Source: Acetobacter aceti NBRC 14818 (lineage in GTDB: Bacteria; Pseudomonadota; Alphaproteobacteria; Acetobacterales; Acetobacteraceae). From it: 64,000 nt of DNA. Position 1 is the stretch's first letter; each line of letters begins with the position of its first letter. The notes under the pieces were generated by a model. That model had not been told where the DNA came from, ran no database searches, and saw nothing but the letters and a program-made list of their open reading frames with translations. Position numbers and translations under genes: made by a program. This document shows positions 8,893-20,422 of the stretch, in pieces. The stretch covers positions 3,532,271 to 3,596,270 of the forward strand of contig NZ_AP023410.1 of NCBI RefSeq assembly GCF_000193495.2, in the 5' to 3' direction.

Positions 8893-10484
8893 CTTCCGTT
8901 CTTTCGCGGCTTCGTGCGCGCTTTCTCGTCGGCTTCGCTGTTGTGGGGTTTGCCTTTCATGGCGTGTCGGCCTGGGCGGAGAATGCGCCCGCTGAACCCA
9001 TCCAGCCGGAGCCCGTAACCGCGCCTGCTACGGCAGACGCATCTGCCACAGCGTTGAAATGGGGGGCCGACGGCACTTCCAACGTGCCGTACACTTTTCA
9101 TGATCCGTCAGACGAAAACCGCATGAGCGGCTTTGAATATGACATCATGGAGGAAATCGGCCGTCGTCTAGGACGTGACGCCCAGTTTGTGCAGAACGAC
9201 TGGGATGGATTGATCCCCGGTCTTGAACGCAATTTCTATCTGATGGTCATCTGCGGCATCGAAATGACGCCGGAGCATATCGAGGCCGTCGATTTCAGTC
9301 AGCCTTACTACATGACCTCTGAACGCATCGTGGTGCGTCGCGATCAGGCAGGACTGGATTCTTACGAGCGGCTCGGCGGTCATACCATCGGCACGGTCAA
9401 GGACACGCTGGCCGAGCGGATGATGGGTGAACGGCACGACATCACCGTGCGCGGTTACGACGAAGAATCAAACATGTTCGAGGATCTGCGTAACAAGCGC
9501 CTCGACGCGATCCTCATCGATGGGCCGATTGCACTCTATTACGGGGAGGCCGATCCGGCCTTCCGTATCGTTGGTACGCCGGTTGGCCACCTGTCATACG
9601 GCATCGCTTTTCCGAAAGGGGGCAATATTGAACTGCGCAAGCAGGTCGACGGCGCTCTGAAATCGATGATCGCGGACGGCACGTTGCACCGGATTCTGGC
9701 GCGCTGGAATCTGTGGACGCCGGAAATGGCAGCTTGGACGGGCGATTATTCGCAGCCCGGTATCGCTCCGACCGAGTGGGAGCGATACATCGCTGCGACC
9801 GCACCGGCCAAAGGCTGGAAAGCCCGCTTTGACCGCTATGTCAGCTTCCTGCCGCTGATAGGCAAGGGGGCCGTCATGACGCTGGCGGTTTCTGCCTGTG
9901 CAATGGTGCTGGCGGTGGCGCTGGGGCTCATTCTGGCGCTGACGCGGCGATATGGCCCGACTTGGGCCGCGGCTTTGGCGACGCTCTATATCGAGGTCAT
10001 TCGTGGCACGCCGCTGCTGATTCAGGTGCTGTTCATTTTCTATGGCCTGCCCGGTATCGGCATTCGCCTTTCTCCCTTTGTCGCTGGTGTGATCAGTCTC
10101 GGACTGAATTACGCAGCGTATGAGGCAGAGAATTATCGTGCCGGTCTGCAGTCCGTTGCTCGCGGGCAGATGGAAGCGGCCACGGCGCTCAACATGACCC
10201 ACTCGCAGGCGTTGCGTTATGTCGTCGTGCCGCAGGCCTTCCGGGTTGTGGTGCCAGTGATGACCAACGATTTCATCTCCCTGCTGAAAGATTCGTCGCT
10301 GGTCAGCATCATCACCCTGACGGAACTCAGCCAGACCTATGTGCGGCTGTCTTCGACCTATTTCGACTATTTTGGAACAGGGATGATGGTGGGCGGAGCC
10401 TATCTGCTGCTGGGACTGCCATTTGTGCGTCTTGCCAAAATGGCTGAGCGTCGTCTTGCTGTCAGTGAACGACGCGGCGGCTGA
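8889..10484 (+). CDS. Fused periplasmic binding protein and permease of a polar amino acid ABC transporter
   Basis: 531 residues. An N-terminal signal or anchor segment (about residues 8-30, ending VSAWAEN) is followed by a type-3 solute-binding domain (about 55-275; FEYDIMEEIGRRLG, FSQPYYMTSERIV, NMFEDLRNKRLDAILID). A short linker leads to a HisM/GlnP-type permease (about 325-515) with an EAA-like loop GQMEAATALNM before YVVVPQAFRVVVP. The fusion tethers the receptor to the membrane subunit. It is coupled by ATGA to the ATPase, so two genes encode a complete importer. A hairpin without a T-run follows at 10496-10525. Confidence 0.92.
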   Translation: MTSVLSRLRARFLVGFAVVGFAFHGVSAWAENAPAEPIQPEPVTAPATADASATALKWGADGTSNVPYTFHDPSDENRMSGFEYDIMEEIGRRLGRDAQFVQNDWDGLIPGLERNFYLMVICGIEMTPEHIEAVDFSQPYYMTSERIVVRRDQAGLDSYERLGGHTIGTVKDTLAERMMGERHDITVRGYDEESNMFEDLRNKRLDAILIDGPIALYYGEADPAFRIVGTPVGHLSYGIAFPKGGNIELRKQVDGALKSMIADGTLHRILARWNLWTPEMAAWTGDYSQPGIAPTEWERYIAATAPAKGWKARFDRYVSFLPLIGKGAVMTLAVSACAMVLAVALGLILALTRRYGPTWAAALATLYIEVIRGTPLLIQVLFIFYGLPGIGIRLSPFVAGVISLGLNYAAYEAENYRAGLQSVARGQMEAATALNMTHSQALRYVVVPQAFRVVVPVMTNDFISLLKDSSLVSIITLTELSQTYVRLSSTYFDYFGTGMMVGGAYLLLGLPFVRLAKMAERRLAVSERRGG

Positions 10485-10495
10485 CAGGGTGATTG

Positions 10496-10525
10496 CCGGG
10501 TGTGAGAGATTTTTTTCACACCCGG
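10496..10525 (+). terminator. Hairpin after the amino acid transporter operon
   Basis: A perfect 10-base-pair stem (10496-10505 with 10516-10525) with a T-rich loop but no T-run after it, so termination is possible but not certain. Confidence 0.5.
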
Positions 10526-10682
10526 TTGGCCTTGGATGGCTGAATCCTGTTTCGGAAATGCCTATTTAATCGACATCTTTCCGGCCAATGCATTTTTGGT
10601 ATGTGCGCCTCACACTTCAACGCATTGTGCATAAATGAACATACGGTCATCATTACTCCGCAACTTATAATATGATTGCGCG

Positions 10683-11582
10683 ATGGATCTTCTCTCTGCT
10701 CTTCACAGCTTTGTTCGCGTTGCCGCGACGGGCTCATTTTCAGCTGTCTCCCGCGAAACAGGAGCCAGTCAGCCGACCATTTCACGGCATATCGCCCTGC
10801 TGGAAGCGCATTACGGCACGACACTGTTCGCCCGCACGACCCGCAGTCTGATGATGACGGAAGATGGTCGCAGCCTTCTGCCTCATGCCTACGAACTGCT
10901 GGAGATTCTTGAGACTGCCGAAACAGTGCTGGGGCGGCGTCGGGCTTCGGTGTCCGGCCTTGTCAGGCTGGGCGTCACTACGGCTTTCGGCCTCTGCCTG
11001 ACCAACCGGATCAAGGATCTGCTGGGCAAACATCCTGACCTGTCCGTCGAACTTATCATGAGAGACGGGTTCGGTGATCTGGTGGAAGAGGGGCTCGACC
11101 TCGCTATCCGGGTTGGCGAGATTGCCGAAGGATCGCTGATCGCGCGCAAGCTTGGGGCCGTTCATCGGTCTCTGGTGGTTTCCCCGCGTCATTTCACGGC
11201 CAAATCGTCCCTGAAGCATCCCAATGACCTGACCGGCGAGCCATGTGTCGTCTTTACATATGGCGGCGGTCGTCAGGACTGGCATTTCTTCAATCAGGAA
11301 GGTGAGGAGAGCGTGGTTGCTCCGGCGGCGGTGTTCCGGGCCAATTCCAGTGAAGCCGCTCTTCATGCCGTGCAGGCTGGAGTGGGCGTGGGTTTGCTGC
11401 CGGAATTTCAGGTCAGACATCTGGTGGAATCCGGAGAACTGGCGGAAGTCATTCCTGACTGGAAAGTACCGCCGATGCCGCTTTATGCGGTGCATACCGG
11501 CCCCAGAACACTCCCTTTACGGACACGTACGGTGCTGGATTTCCTGATCGAGATTTCCTCGACCGTCCTCACACCGACCTGA
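10683..11582 (+). CDS. LysR-family transcriptional regulator
   Basis: 299 residues. The N-terminal winged helix-turn-helix (about residues 1-60) contains FVRVAATGSFSAVSRETGASQ and PTISRHIALLEAHYGTTLF; residues 90-295 form the LysR substrate-binding domain, including a VGEIAEGSLIARKLG block and the GVGVGLLPEFQV segment typical of CrgA-like members. Effector unknown. It lies downstream of and in the same direction as the amino acid transporter, about 200 bases away. Its stop codon is part of a perfect palindrome shared with the convergent gene. Confidence 0.93.
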   Translation: MDLLSALHSFVRVAATGSFSAVSRETGASQPTISRHIALLEAHYGTTLFARTTRSLMMTEDGRSLLPHAYELLEILETAETVLGRRRASVSGLVRLGVTTAFGLCLTNRIKDLLGKHPDLSVELIMRDGFGDLVEEGLDLAIRVGEIAEGSLIARKLGAVHRSLVVSPRHFTAKSSLKHPNDLTGEPCVVFTYGGGRQDWHFFNQEGEESVVAPAAVFRANSSEAALHAVQAGVGVGLLPEFQVRHLVESGELAEVIPDWKVPPMPLYAVHTGPRTLPLRTRTVLDFLIEISSTVLTPT

Positions 11583-11598
11583 ACGGGATCAGGTCGGT
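11573..11598. terminator. Bidirectional palindrome covering two convergent stop codons
   Basis: A perfect 10-base-pair stem (11573-11582 with 11589-11598) around a six-base loop. The last three bases of the left arm are the lysR TGA and the first three of the right arm are the TGA of the leftward gene. No T-runs on either side. Confidence 0.6.
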
Positions 11599-12578
11599 GG
11601 CGCTCCTGCCGATCCGTGCCAGGCCGGATCGGCGGCTTCCGAGCGGATTTTATTGGGGGAGGGCTGTAATGTTCCCTCATAGCCCTGTTGCAGGATGGGC
11701 GCCCAGCGTACAAGCCAGTCATTCACGTTCTGCATGAAGCGCCCTGAAAAGGGCGAGGTTCCCAGTCCCTGTGGGCTCCAGTCTGAAAGAGGTGTCTTGA
11801 CGTGGGCTGTTCCCGGATCGGCTGGGCTGAGCGCCATTGAGACCACTTCAAAATTCTTGCCGCCGTCTTCCGCGTTCACGGCGTAAGTCCAGGAAGCCAG
11901 CGCCCAGACGGGCGGCATGGGAAATCCCAGAAGCGTGAGCCGACCAAAAGCCCAGCCAATATCATCTTTCGAGTGAATATCGCCCTTGGGAGTGAAGCCC
12001 ACGTTTGTGGCGATGCACTGAACTGCGCCACCTGGAGCGGCGAGCTTCCGTTGAAAGAAGGCTCCATCCAGATGACAGGGCTGGTCGGTCATGGCGGAGG
12101 TCGGTACACTTGCAGTTGTCGCCTGCACGAGGATCACGCCGGTCACTACGCCGCGATCTGTGCGCACCAGAATATTGCTGGAAATTTCCCCGTGCGGTCC
12201 GCTCGTCTCCGTCAGAACCGGATGCCATATTCCGGCCGGGAGCGGGAACTGGCGACCAGCCATGGGCATGAGATCGACCAACTGGGCGTCAATCGGCGGA
12301 ACAGCACCCTGCGCTGTCGTGTAATCACCGCCCTGTGCCTTACCTCCAGCTGAGCCGGATTGCGCAGGAGGGGAAGGGCTCTTCTGCTCATTATCGGACA
12401 CAGAGTCATCGTCCTGCGCGGCAGGGGCTGTGTGGTGGGCGAATTTCCCCAGCGGAGGATAAAGGCTGACAAGCCAGTTCGGCGGATACAGGACGGTGAT
12501 GCCGCTGAACGCGACCATGCTGACGAGAGACAGTCGCCATAGAGGAGCGCGACGCCACAGACGCGAAAAAGCAGACAT
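11589..12578 (-). CDS. Single-pass membrane protein of unknown family, in the AAA+ operon
   Basis: 329 residues. I do not recognise the family. It has a basic N-terminus (RLWRRAPLWR), one hydrophobic segment at about residues 14-36, a Ser/Pro/Gly/Ala-rich disordered stretch at about 48-95, and a folded region from about 100 to the end. By the positive-inside rule the bulk should be periplasmic. Two cysteines, Cys168 and Cys188, could form a disulfide. It is the last gene of a leftward three-gene operon, nine bases after the AAA+ ATPase, which argues for a joint function. It ends inside the palindrome shared with lysR. Confidence 0.8.
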   Translation of the reverse strand: MSAFSRLWRRAPLWRLSLVSMVAFSGITVLYPPNWLVSLYPPLGKFAHHTAPAAQDDDSVSDNEQKSPSPPAQSGSAGGKAQGGDYTTAQGAVPPIDAQLVDLMPMAGRQFPLPAGIWHPVLTETSGPHGEISSNILVRTDRGVVTGVILVQATTASVPTSAMTDQPCHLDGAFFQRKLAAPGGAVQCIATNVGFTPKGDIHSKDDIGWAFGRLTLLGFPMPPVWALASWTYAVNAEDGGKNFEVVSMALSPADPGTAHVKTPLSDWSPQGLGTSPFSGRFMQNVNDWLVRWAPILQQGYEGTLQPSPNKIRSEAADPAWHGSAGAPPT

Positions 12579-12587
12579 AAAATACCG

Positions 12588-13859
<1,272 letters not shown>

Positions 13860-13911
13860 GGGGCAATTCTCCGAAAATACGGGGCAGGACGATCGTTAAC
13901 AGGAAGCTCTG

Positions 13912-14520
13912 TCATTGGACGATGACCGTAAGAAGGAGATTGTCGCCCTGCTGAAGGGTAGGAAGGGCTTCCGGCCCCAGAACCGTGACTGCCCCGGTGG
14001 TGAGGCCAGTTGGACCGGTTGGCGACATGGCGGCGACGGTGACTTCCCCGGCAATCGTGATGGGAAGCACGATCGGTTTGGGCTTTGGAGTAAGATGCAC
14101 AATCCGTCGCACTGGGCCGGAGGCAATGGCGATGGTGCCTCCCGTTCCGCCAGCATCGAAAACCGGCATCACGGCCAGCCGGTAGTCGCGGCGTTTGATC
14201 CCTGCGAGGATCGAGGCCTGCTCTGATTCCGAATATCCCGCCCGTCGGAGGGCTGCGGGCGCATTTTCGGGCGAAATGTAGGCAAATTGACCGGCAACCG
14301 TAAGCCGTCCGTTTGGCGTTTCGTTTTGTGTGTTCCGGGGTGCTGCAACAGGTGGCGGCGTATTCTGGTCGTTCCTGGCTCCATTTCCGTTCGCCATCCA
14401 GGACGCTCCGCCAGCCACAACCATAAGCGCCGCGATTGCTGCGATCATTGGGCCAGATCCCCGATTCTCGGGATCTTTCTCTGGCTGCCGCTGAGGGGTG
14501 TAGGGAGAGTCTGCTGTCAT
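13912..14520 (-). CDS. Single-pass membrane protein of unknown family, first gene of the AAA+ operon
   Basis: 202 residues with no family I recognise. A hydrophilic N-terminus of about 23 residues (rich in Pro, Glu, Asp), one transmembrane segment at about 24-42 (MIAAIAALMVVAGGASWMA), an Asn/Pro-rich linker, and a periplasmic region with a helical SESEQASILAGIKRRDYR stretch followed by beta-rich, Gly/Thr/Pro-rich sequence. It begins the leftward operon, 52 bases before the AAA+ gene, and is divergent from rimP. No catalytic motif is visible; a structural or adaptor role is only a guess from context. Confidence 0.78.
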   Translation of the reverse strand: MTADSPYTPQRQPEKDPENRGSGPMIAAIAALMVVAGGASWMANGNGARNDQNTPPPVAAPRNTQNETPNGRLTVAGQFAYISPENAPAALRRAGYSESEQASILAGIKRRDYRLAVMPVFDAGGTGGTIAIASGPVRRIVHLTPKPKPIVLPITIAGEVTVAAMSPTGPTGLTTGAVTVLGPEALPTLQQGDNLLLTVIVQ

Positions 14521-14699
14521 TGCCGGTTCTAACTAAGGCATGGGGTGTTGCAGCGATGCAAGAGGCAAACGAAAAAGATACAAAGCTTTATGCACCGTAA
14601 TAAATCCGCTTGCGCAAGGACAATCAATTTCACCTTGCGATTTTATGGTCAGTGACTTAAACGGGTGTCATTCCTTTCATTTTCGCTCTTTTTTGGGGG

Positions 14700-15311
14700 G
14701 TGGCCGGTTCGGTCGCCTTTTTTGCTGTGGACGAAGACCATTCGACTCATGTCGGCCTTGAAGGGCGGATTGCTGCGCTGATCACGCCCTCTGTAGAAGA
14801 TCTCGGGTTCGAGGTCGTCAGGGTGTCCGTGCTTGGACGTGAAGTGCCGACCGTGCAGATCATGGCTGATCGTGCCGATGGCACACTGATCACGGTTGAA
14901 GACTGTGAGCAGATCAGTCACGCGGTGGGCGCTGTCATGGACGTGGAAGACCCCATTCCGGGCAACTGGACGCTGGAAGTGTCCTCGGCCGGAATCGATC
15001 GTCCACTGACGCGTCCAAAGGACTGGGACCGCTTCGCAGGGCATCTGGCGAAAGCCGAGGTGCTGATCCCGCTCAATGGGCGTCGTCGCTTCTCGGGAAT
15101 TGTGCTCGGCGCTTCGGAAGAGGGCGGTCGGATGCGTCTCGATGATGGAGAGGAAGTCGTTCTTCCGTTCCGTGAGATAAAGAAAGCCAGACTGGTGCTG
15201 ACGGACGCCCTGATCGCTGCGACACAGGCGATGATGAAGCCTTCGGCGCAGGCTGATGAAGGGGCAGAAGAGGCTCCGGCCGAAAAAAAGAAGTCTAAAA
15301 CCCGCCATTGA
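14700..15311 (+). CDS. rimP: Ribosome maturation factor RimP
   Basis: Needed for 30S subunit maturation. About 203 residues with the RimP N-terminal domain ([60 protein letters not shown]) and the C-terminal SH3-like domain ([12 protein letters not shown] ... [16 protein letters not shown]), then an acidic/Lys-rich tail. Start is uncertain: GTG 14700 sits directly after a G-run that is too close to be an ideal Shine-Dalgarno, and GTG 14727 is an alternative. First gene of the rimP-nusA-ylxR-infB-rbfA operon. Confidence 0.93.
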   Translation: MAGSVAFFAVDEDHSTHVGLEGRIAALITPSVEDLGFEVVRVSVLGREVPTVQIMADRADGTLITVEDCEQISHAVGAVMDVEDPIPGNWTLEVSSAGIDRPLTRPKDWDRFAGHLAKAEVLIPLNGRRRFSGIVLGASEEGGRMRLDDGEEVVLPFREIKKARLVLTDALIAATQAMMKPSAQADEGAEEAPAEKKKSKTRH

Positions 15312-15454
15312 GGCGGTCAGGGGTGGTAAAACCCGGCCTTTGATATCATATGCAGGCCTGAGATTGTCTGAAGCACTGTCTTCAGGTGGGTTTCGGCTTG
15401 CGGGATTGGGCTGATGTCCTGGGATGTCGGCGTCTGGTCTGTCGTGGAGTTGTG

Positions 15455-17032
15455 ATGAGTATGGATACCTCTGTTGCACGTCCCGAGCTGCTTTTGGTGG
15501 CTGACGCGGTTGCGCGTGAGAAGCTGATCGATCGCGAGGAAGTTCTCGAGGCGATGGAGCAGGCCATTCAGAAGGCCGGTCGCGCCAAGTATGGCCACGA
15601 GAAAGATATCCGTGCGACGATCGATCGTCGGACTGGTGAGGTGCGTCTTTCCCGCTGGACGGAAGCCGTCGAGGCTGTGGAAAACGAAGAGACCCAGATT
15701 CCTCTTCACATCGCCCGCAAGTTCAAGCCTGAAATTCAGCTTGGCGAGCATCTGATCGATCCGCTGCCGCCGATTGATTTCGGTCGCATCTCCGCTCAGA
15801 CCGCCAAGCAGGTGATCGTCCAGCGCGTGCGTGAATATGAGCGCAAGCGTCAGTATGACGAGTTCAAGGATCGCGTGGGCGAGATCGTCAACGGCACGGT
15901 CAAGCGCACGGAATACGGCAACCTCATGGTTGAGATCGGTTCGGCAGAGGCGCTGCTGCGTCGTGATGAACTGATCCCCCGTGAGACGTTCCGTAACTCG
16001 GATCGTGTTCGCGCCTACATCTACGATGTGCGCGACGAGCCGCGTGGTCCGCAGATTTTCCTTTCCCGCACGCATCCCGCCTTCCTTGCAAAGCTGTTCG
16101 CTCAGGAAGTGCCGGAAATCTATGACGGTATCATTGAGATCAAGGCTGTGGCCCGTGATCCGGGCTCGCGCGCCAAGATGGCGGTGATTTCCCGTGATGC
16201 GTCCATCGATCCTGTCGGTGCCTGCGTTGGTATGCGTGGTTCCCGCGTACAGGCTGTTGTGGCCGAATTGCAGGGCGAGAAGATCGACATCATTCCGTGG
16301 AGTCCGCAGGCGGCGACCTTCGTGGTCAATGCGTTGGCTCCGGCTGAAGTCAGCAAGGTTGTGATGGATGAGGAAGCTGGTCGGGTTGAGGTCGTCGTGC
16401 CTGACGATCAGCTCAGCCTTGCCATCGGTCGTCGCGGTCAGAACGTGCGTCTGGCCAGCCAGCTGACCCGCTGGGATATCGATATCCTCACGGAAGCAGA
16501 AGAATCCGAGCGTCGTCAGGAAGAATTCCGTCGTCGCACCGCGCTCTTTGTTGAAGCGCTGGATGTGGATGACGTGATCGCTGGCCTGCTGGTGACAGAA
16601 GGCTTCGACACGATCGAAGAGCTGGCTTACGCTGATCAGGACGAACTTGTCGGGATTGAAGGCTTTGACGAGTCGGTGGTTGAAGAGCTGGTGCGTCGCG
16701 CAGAGACCTATCTGACCCGCAAGGAAGAAGAGCTCGACGAGAAGCGTATTGCTCTTGGTGTGACGGATGACATCGTCGCGCTGAACGCTTTCACGAATCA
16801 GATGCTTGTGACGCTTGGTGAAAAGGGCGTGAAAACGCTTGATGATCTGGCTGATCTGGCTGGTGACGAACTGGTGGAAATCCTCGGCGCGGAAGCGATT
16901 GATGAGGATGCCGCCAACGAAATCATCATGCTGGCACGTGCGCACTGGTTCGAGGATGAAGCTGCGCCAGCAGAGGCCGTTGCGGAAGCGCCGGCCGAGG
17001 AGGTGTCTTCTGAACACGACACCCACCAATGA
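15455..17032 (+). CDS. nusA: Transcription termination/antitermination factor NusA
   Basis: RNA polymerase-associated pausing, termination and antitermination factor, 525 residues. N-terminal polymerase-binding domain (about 1-130), S1 domain (about 140-205; GEIVNGTVKRTEYGNLMVEIG), KH1 and KH2 (about 230-350; GSRVQAVVAELQGEKIDI, LAIGRRGQNVRLASQLT), then two helix-hairpin-helix acidic repeats (about 370-505) as in other Proteobacteria. ATG 15455 follows GTGGAG by five bases and gives MSMDTSVARPELL; an in-frame ATG at 15386 has no support. The 3' end encloses the Shine-Dalgarno of the next gene. Confidence 0.97.
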   Translation: MSMDTSVARPELLLVADAVAREKLIDREEVLEAMEQAIQKAGRAKYGHEKDIRATIDRRTGEVRLSRWTEAVEAVENEETQIPLHIARKFKPEIQLGEHLIDPLPPIDFGRISAQTAKQVIVQRVREYERKRQYDEFKDRVGEIVNGTVKRTEYGNLMVEIGSAEALLRRDELIPRETFRNSDRVRAYIYDVRDEPRGPQIFLSRTHPAFLAKLFAQEVPEIYDGIIEIKAVARDPGSRAKMAVISRDASIDPVGACVGMRGSRVQAVVAELQGEKIDIIPWSPQAATFVVNALAPAEVSKVVMDEEAGRVEVVVPDDQLSLAIGRRGQNVRLASQLTRWDIDILTEAEESERRQEEFRRRTALFVEALDVDDVIAGLLVTEGFDTIEELAYADQDELVGIEGFDESVVEELVRRAETYLTRKEEELDEKRIALGVTDDIVALNAFTNQMLVTLGEKGVKTLDDLADLAGDELVEILGAEAIDEDAANEIIMLARAHWFEDEAAPAEAVAEAPAEEVSSEHDTHQ

Positions 17033-17750
17033 GCGCTCTTCTGAACTAATTACTGCAGATAGCGGGTTCACAGCGGAACTGAACGGGGATAATCATATCC
17101 CCGACAGTGACGATGTTTACGAAGAAGATGAGCGTGGTTCTCTGCGTCGTTGTCTCGTAACGCGTGAGCGTCTGGCGCCTTCCAGCATGATACGATTTGT
17201 TGTGGCGCCAGATAAAACTGTGGTGCCCGACCTGGACGCGCGTCTGCCCGGACGGGGAATCTGGTTGAGTGCGCGCCGGGATGTGCTAGAAACCGCACGG
17301 ACTCGCGGGGGTTTTGCCCGGGCTGCACGATGTCAGGTTGTCATTCCTTCTGATCTGGTTGGTTTGATTGAGGCAGGGCTTCTCCGTCGTGTGACGGATA
17401 CGCTCGGTCTCGCGCGTCGGGCCGGTCAGGCGGTAAGTGGATATGCCAAGGTTCGTGAGTGGATCGTGGCGGGTGCGGCAGGGCTTGTCGTGCAGGCATC
17501 GGATGGAAGTCCGGATGAATGTGTCAGGCTTCTGTCTGGCGCGCGCAGTCTCCCGGTGGTGAAGCCACTGGATGCTGCGCAATTGGGAAAAGTATTTGGT
17601 CGTGAGCACACGGTGCACGCGGCTCTGCGGACTGGCGCATTAGCTGACCGGTTGAGGCAGGATAGTAAACGTTTTGCAGGGCTTGCCGATGTGGCAGTGC
17701 TGCGGACGCCGGAAGTTTCCGGCGAGCGGGTTGAACAGGCGGATAGATGA
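16956..17750 (+). CDS. YlxR (RnpM-type DUF448) RNA-binding protein fused to an L7Ae-like domain
   Basis: The recognisable protein begins near [15 protein letters not shown] (DUF448, about 17130-17330), with the [21 protein letters not shown] and [10 protein letters not shown] blocks, followed by a ribosomal L7Ae/L30e-like region ([17 protein letters not shown] to [19 protein letters not shown]). This two-domain form sits between nusA and infB in many Alphaproteobacteria. The start is unresolved: ATG 16956 overlaps nusA by 77 bases and has no Shine-Dalgarno, TTG 16980 is possible, and an excellent GAGGAGG at 16997-17003 is followed six bases later by CTG 17010 in the correct frame. The stop overlaps infB by ATGA. 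Confidence 0.88.
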   Translation: MKLRQQRPLRKRRPRRCLLNTTPTNERSSELITADSGFTAELNGDNHIPDSDDVYEEDERGSLRRCLVTRERLAPSSMIRFVVAPDKTVVPDLDARLPGRGIWLSARRDVLETARTRGGFARAARCQVVIPSDLVGLIEAGLLRRVTDTLGLARRAGQAVSGYAKVREWIVAGAAGLVVQASDGSPDECVRLLSGARSLPVVKPLDAAQLGKVFGREHTVHAALRTGALADRLRQDSKRFAGLADVAVLRTPEVSGERVEQADR

Positions 17751-20422
17751 GCGAAGGCAACGATCAGGATCAGGGTAAGGGACGTTTGTCCCTGCGGCCA
17801 GCAGGCCGTTCTGAAGTAGGACACACGGTCGATGCCGGATCTGTGCGTCAGAGCTTCAGCCATGGTCGCTCGAAGGTAGTGCAGGTCGAGGTCCGAAAAA
17901 AAGCGCGGCCAGGCCCAAGTGCTCCCAAAGCCGGTGTATCCGGTGGGCGTGGCGCTGGCGGTGGACGTCAGCCGGGCAAAAGAGGTTTGACGGAAGCGGA
18001 ACTCGCTGTCCGTCAGCGTGTTCTCGAAGAGCAGCGCAGGGAAGCTGCTCTCAAGGAAGCGCAGCGTATCGAACAGGAAAAGATCCAGATTCTTTCCGCT
18101 GCCGAGGAAGCGCGTCGACGTGAAGAAGATGAACGTCGTGCTGCCGAGGAGCAGGAAGCCAGGCAGCGCGCCGAGCTTGATGCTCAGGACGCAAAAAGCA
18201 AGGCTGCCGAGCCTGCGAAGAAGCCTGTTGCGCCGCCGGTAGAAGAGCGTGGCCCGATAGTTTCGGATAAGCCAATCCCCGGCACAGTTACTCTTGCGCC
18301 GCCTCCGGGCCGTCTGCGCCCGCTGGCCGAACGTGCGATCATGCCGAGCAAGCCGCTGGTGCAGACGCGTCCGGCTCCGTCTTCGCAGCCTTCCGGTGGT
18401 GAGGGTGAAACCCTGCGTCTGCGCGGTGGTCGTGAGGGTGAGGATGATCGTCGTGGTCCCGCTCGCAAAGGGGCTGTGCCTCCTCCGAAGAGAGGGGCTG
18501 CTGCGAAAAAGGATGGTGGCGGTCGTCGTTCCGGACGGATTGACGTTCAGGCCGCTATCGAGGGTGATGACGACAAGACCCGTTCATTGGCGTCTGTGCG
18601 TCGTCAGCGTGAACGTGAGCGTCGTCAGGCTGAACTCGAACGACTGCGTACCGATCAGGTGCGTGTCGTCCGTGATGTGATCCTGCCTGAGACCATTACG
18701 GTTCAGGAACTCGCCAACCGTATGGCGGCCCGTCAGGGCGAAGTCATCAAGGCGCTCATGAAAATGGGTGTGATGGCGACCGTTACGCAGTCAATTGATG
18801 CTGATACGGCCGAACTGATTGTCGAGGAATTCGGCCATCGTGTTCGTCGCGTCGCTGAAAGTGACGTCGAGATCGGCATTGAAGGTGTCGAGGATGAAGA
18901 GGGTGACCTCCAGCCTCGTCCGCCTGTCGTTACCGTCATGGGTCACGTTGATCACGGCAAGACGTCTCTTCTGGATGCCCTGCGGACCACTGATGTGGCC
19001 GCTGGTGAGGCTGGTGGCATTACGCAGCATATCGGTGCGTATCAGGTGAAACTGGCTTCCGGTGCGAAGATCACATTTATCGATACACCGGGTCACGAAG
19101 CCTTTACGGCCATGCGTGCCCGCGGTGCCTCGGTGACGGACGTGGTCGTGCTGGTTGTGGCTGCAGACGATGGTGTCATGCCGCAGACAGCAGAAGCGAT
19201 TAAGCATGCGAAAGCGGCCAACGCACCGATCATCGTGGCGATCAACAAGATCGACAAGCCGGGAGCCAATCCCGATCGCGTGCGTCAGGATCTGTTGAGC
19301 CACGAGCTTGTTGTCGAATCCATGGGCGGTGACGTTCAGGATATCGAGGTTTCCGCCCTAAAGCGGACAAATCTTGATAAGCTTGAAGAGGCCATTCTGC
19401 TGCAGGCAGAAATCCTCGACCTGAAAGCCAACCCGGACCGTGCGGCTGAAGGTGCGGTTATTGAAGGCCGTCTTGATCGTGGTCGGGGGCCGGTGGCGAC
19501 GGTGCTGGTCCAGAAAGGTACATTGCGCAAGGGTGACATCGTTGTCGCCGGAGCGGAGTGGGGACGTGTGCGTGCGCTGGTCGATGACCGTAATCGTCAG
19601 GTCGCTGAGGCGGGTCCGTCGATGCCGGTTGAAGTTCTTGGTATTGCCGGTGTGCCGGAAGCAGGCTCCTCCTTTGTTGTCGTGGATAACGAAAATCGCG
19701 CTCGCGAGATTTCCGAATTCCGTCAGCGTAAGATCAAGGAGCATACAGCTGCAGGCAAGACCGCAGCGCGAGGAACGCTCGATCAGATGCTTGCCCGTAT
19801 TCAGGCGGGTGTGCAGAAGGAAGTTGCGGTTCTCATCAAGGCCGACGTGCAGGGATCAGCGGAAGCGATCAAGGCAACTGTCGAAAAGCTTGCTCATGAG
19901 GAAGTCGATGTTCGCGTCCTGAATGCGACTGTCGGTCAGATCACCGAGAGTGATGTGCAGCTTGCCAAGGCATCTGATGGCGTGATCATCGCCTTCAATG
20001 TCCGCGCAACCTCGCAGGCCCGTGAAATGGCGCAGCGTGATGGTGTGGACATTCGCTACTACTCGATCATCTATCAGGTTGCTGATGACATCGAGCAGTT
20101 GGTGAAGGGCAAGGTTGCTCCGAAGCATCGCGAGAAGTTCCTTGGCTACGCCGAGATCCGTCAGGTGTTCAACATCACCAAGGTTGGCAAGGTCGCGGGT
20201 TGCTACGTCACCGAAGGCGTTGTCAAACGTGGTTGCGGTGTGCGTCTGCTGCGTGACGGTGTGGTCATCCATGAAGGTGATCTCAGCCAGCTCAAGCGCT
20301 TCAAGGACGACGTCAAGGAAGTCGCTCGTGGCTATGAGTGCGGTCTCTCCTTCGCAGGTTACAACGATCTGCGTGAGGGAGATGTGGTTGAGTGCTTCGA
20401 GATGGAACTGGTGCCAGCGTGA
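17747..20422 (+). CDS. infB: Translation initiation factor IF-2
   Basis: GTPase that brings initiator tRNA to the 30S subunit, 891 residues. A long Lys/Arg/Glu/Ala-rich N-terminal region (about 1-310) includes an [18 protein letters not shown] coiled stretch; the IF2_N motif ([23 protein letters not shown]) is at about 315-335. The G domain has G1 GHVDHGKTS (about residue 400), G3 DTPGHEAF and G4 NKID, then domains II, III and IV (ending [14 protein letters not shown]). Start ATG overlaps the ylxR stop; its stop overlaps the rbfA GTG, so the three genes are translationally coupled. Confidence 0.98.
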   Translation: MSEGNDQDQGKGRLSLRPAGRSEVGHTVDAGSVRQSFSHGRSKVVQVEVRKKARPGPSAPKAGVSGGRGAGGGRQPGKRGLTEAELAVRQRVLEEQRREAALKEAQRIEQEKIQILSAAEEARRREEDERRAAEEQEARQRAELDAQDAKSKAAEPAKKPVAPPVEERGPIVSDKPIPGTVTLAPPPGRLRPLAERAIMPSKPLVQTRPAPSSQPSGGEGETLRLRGGREGEDDRRGPARKGAVPPPKRGAAAKKDGGGRRSGRIDVQAAIEGDDDKTRSLASVRRQRERERRQAELERLRTDQVRVVRDVILPETITVQELANRMAARQGEVIKALMKMGVMATVTQSIDADTAELIVEEFGHRVRRVAESDVEIGIEGVEDEEGDLQPRPPVVTVMGHVDHGKTSLLDALRTTDVAAGEAGGITQHIGAYQVKLASGAKITFIDTPGHEAFTAMRARGASVTDVVVLVVAADDGVMPQTAEAIKHAKAANAPIIVAINKIDKPGANPDRVRQDLLSHELVVESMGGDVQDIEVSALKRTNLDKLEEAILLQAEILDLKANPDRAAEGAVIEGRLDRGRGPVATVLVQKGTLRKGDIVVAGAEWGRVRALVDDRNRQVAEAGPSMPVEVLGIAGVPEAGSSFVVVDNENRAREISEFRQRKIKEHTAAGKTAARGTLDQMLARIQAGVQKEVAVLIKADVQGSAEAIKATVEKLAHEEVDVRVLNATVGQITESDVQLAKASDGVIIAFNVRATSQAREMAQRDGVDIRYYSIIYQVADDIEQLVKGKVAPKHREKFLGYAEIRQVFNITKVGKVAGCYVTEGVVKRGCGVRLLRDGVVIHEGDLSQLKRFKDDVKEVARGYECGLSFAGYNDLREGDVVECFEMELVPA

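Noticed and set aside
15317..17071. Reverse-strand open frame of 584 codons across nusA
   Set aside because: Antisense to unmistakable nusA and without recognisable domains.
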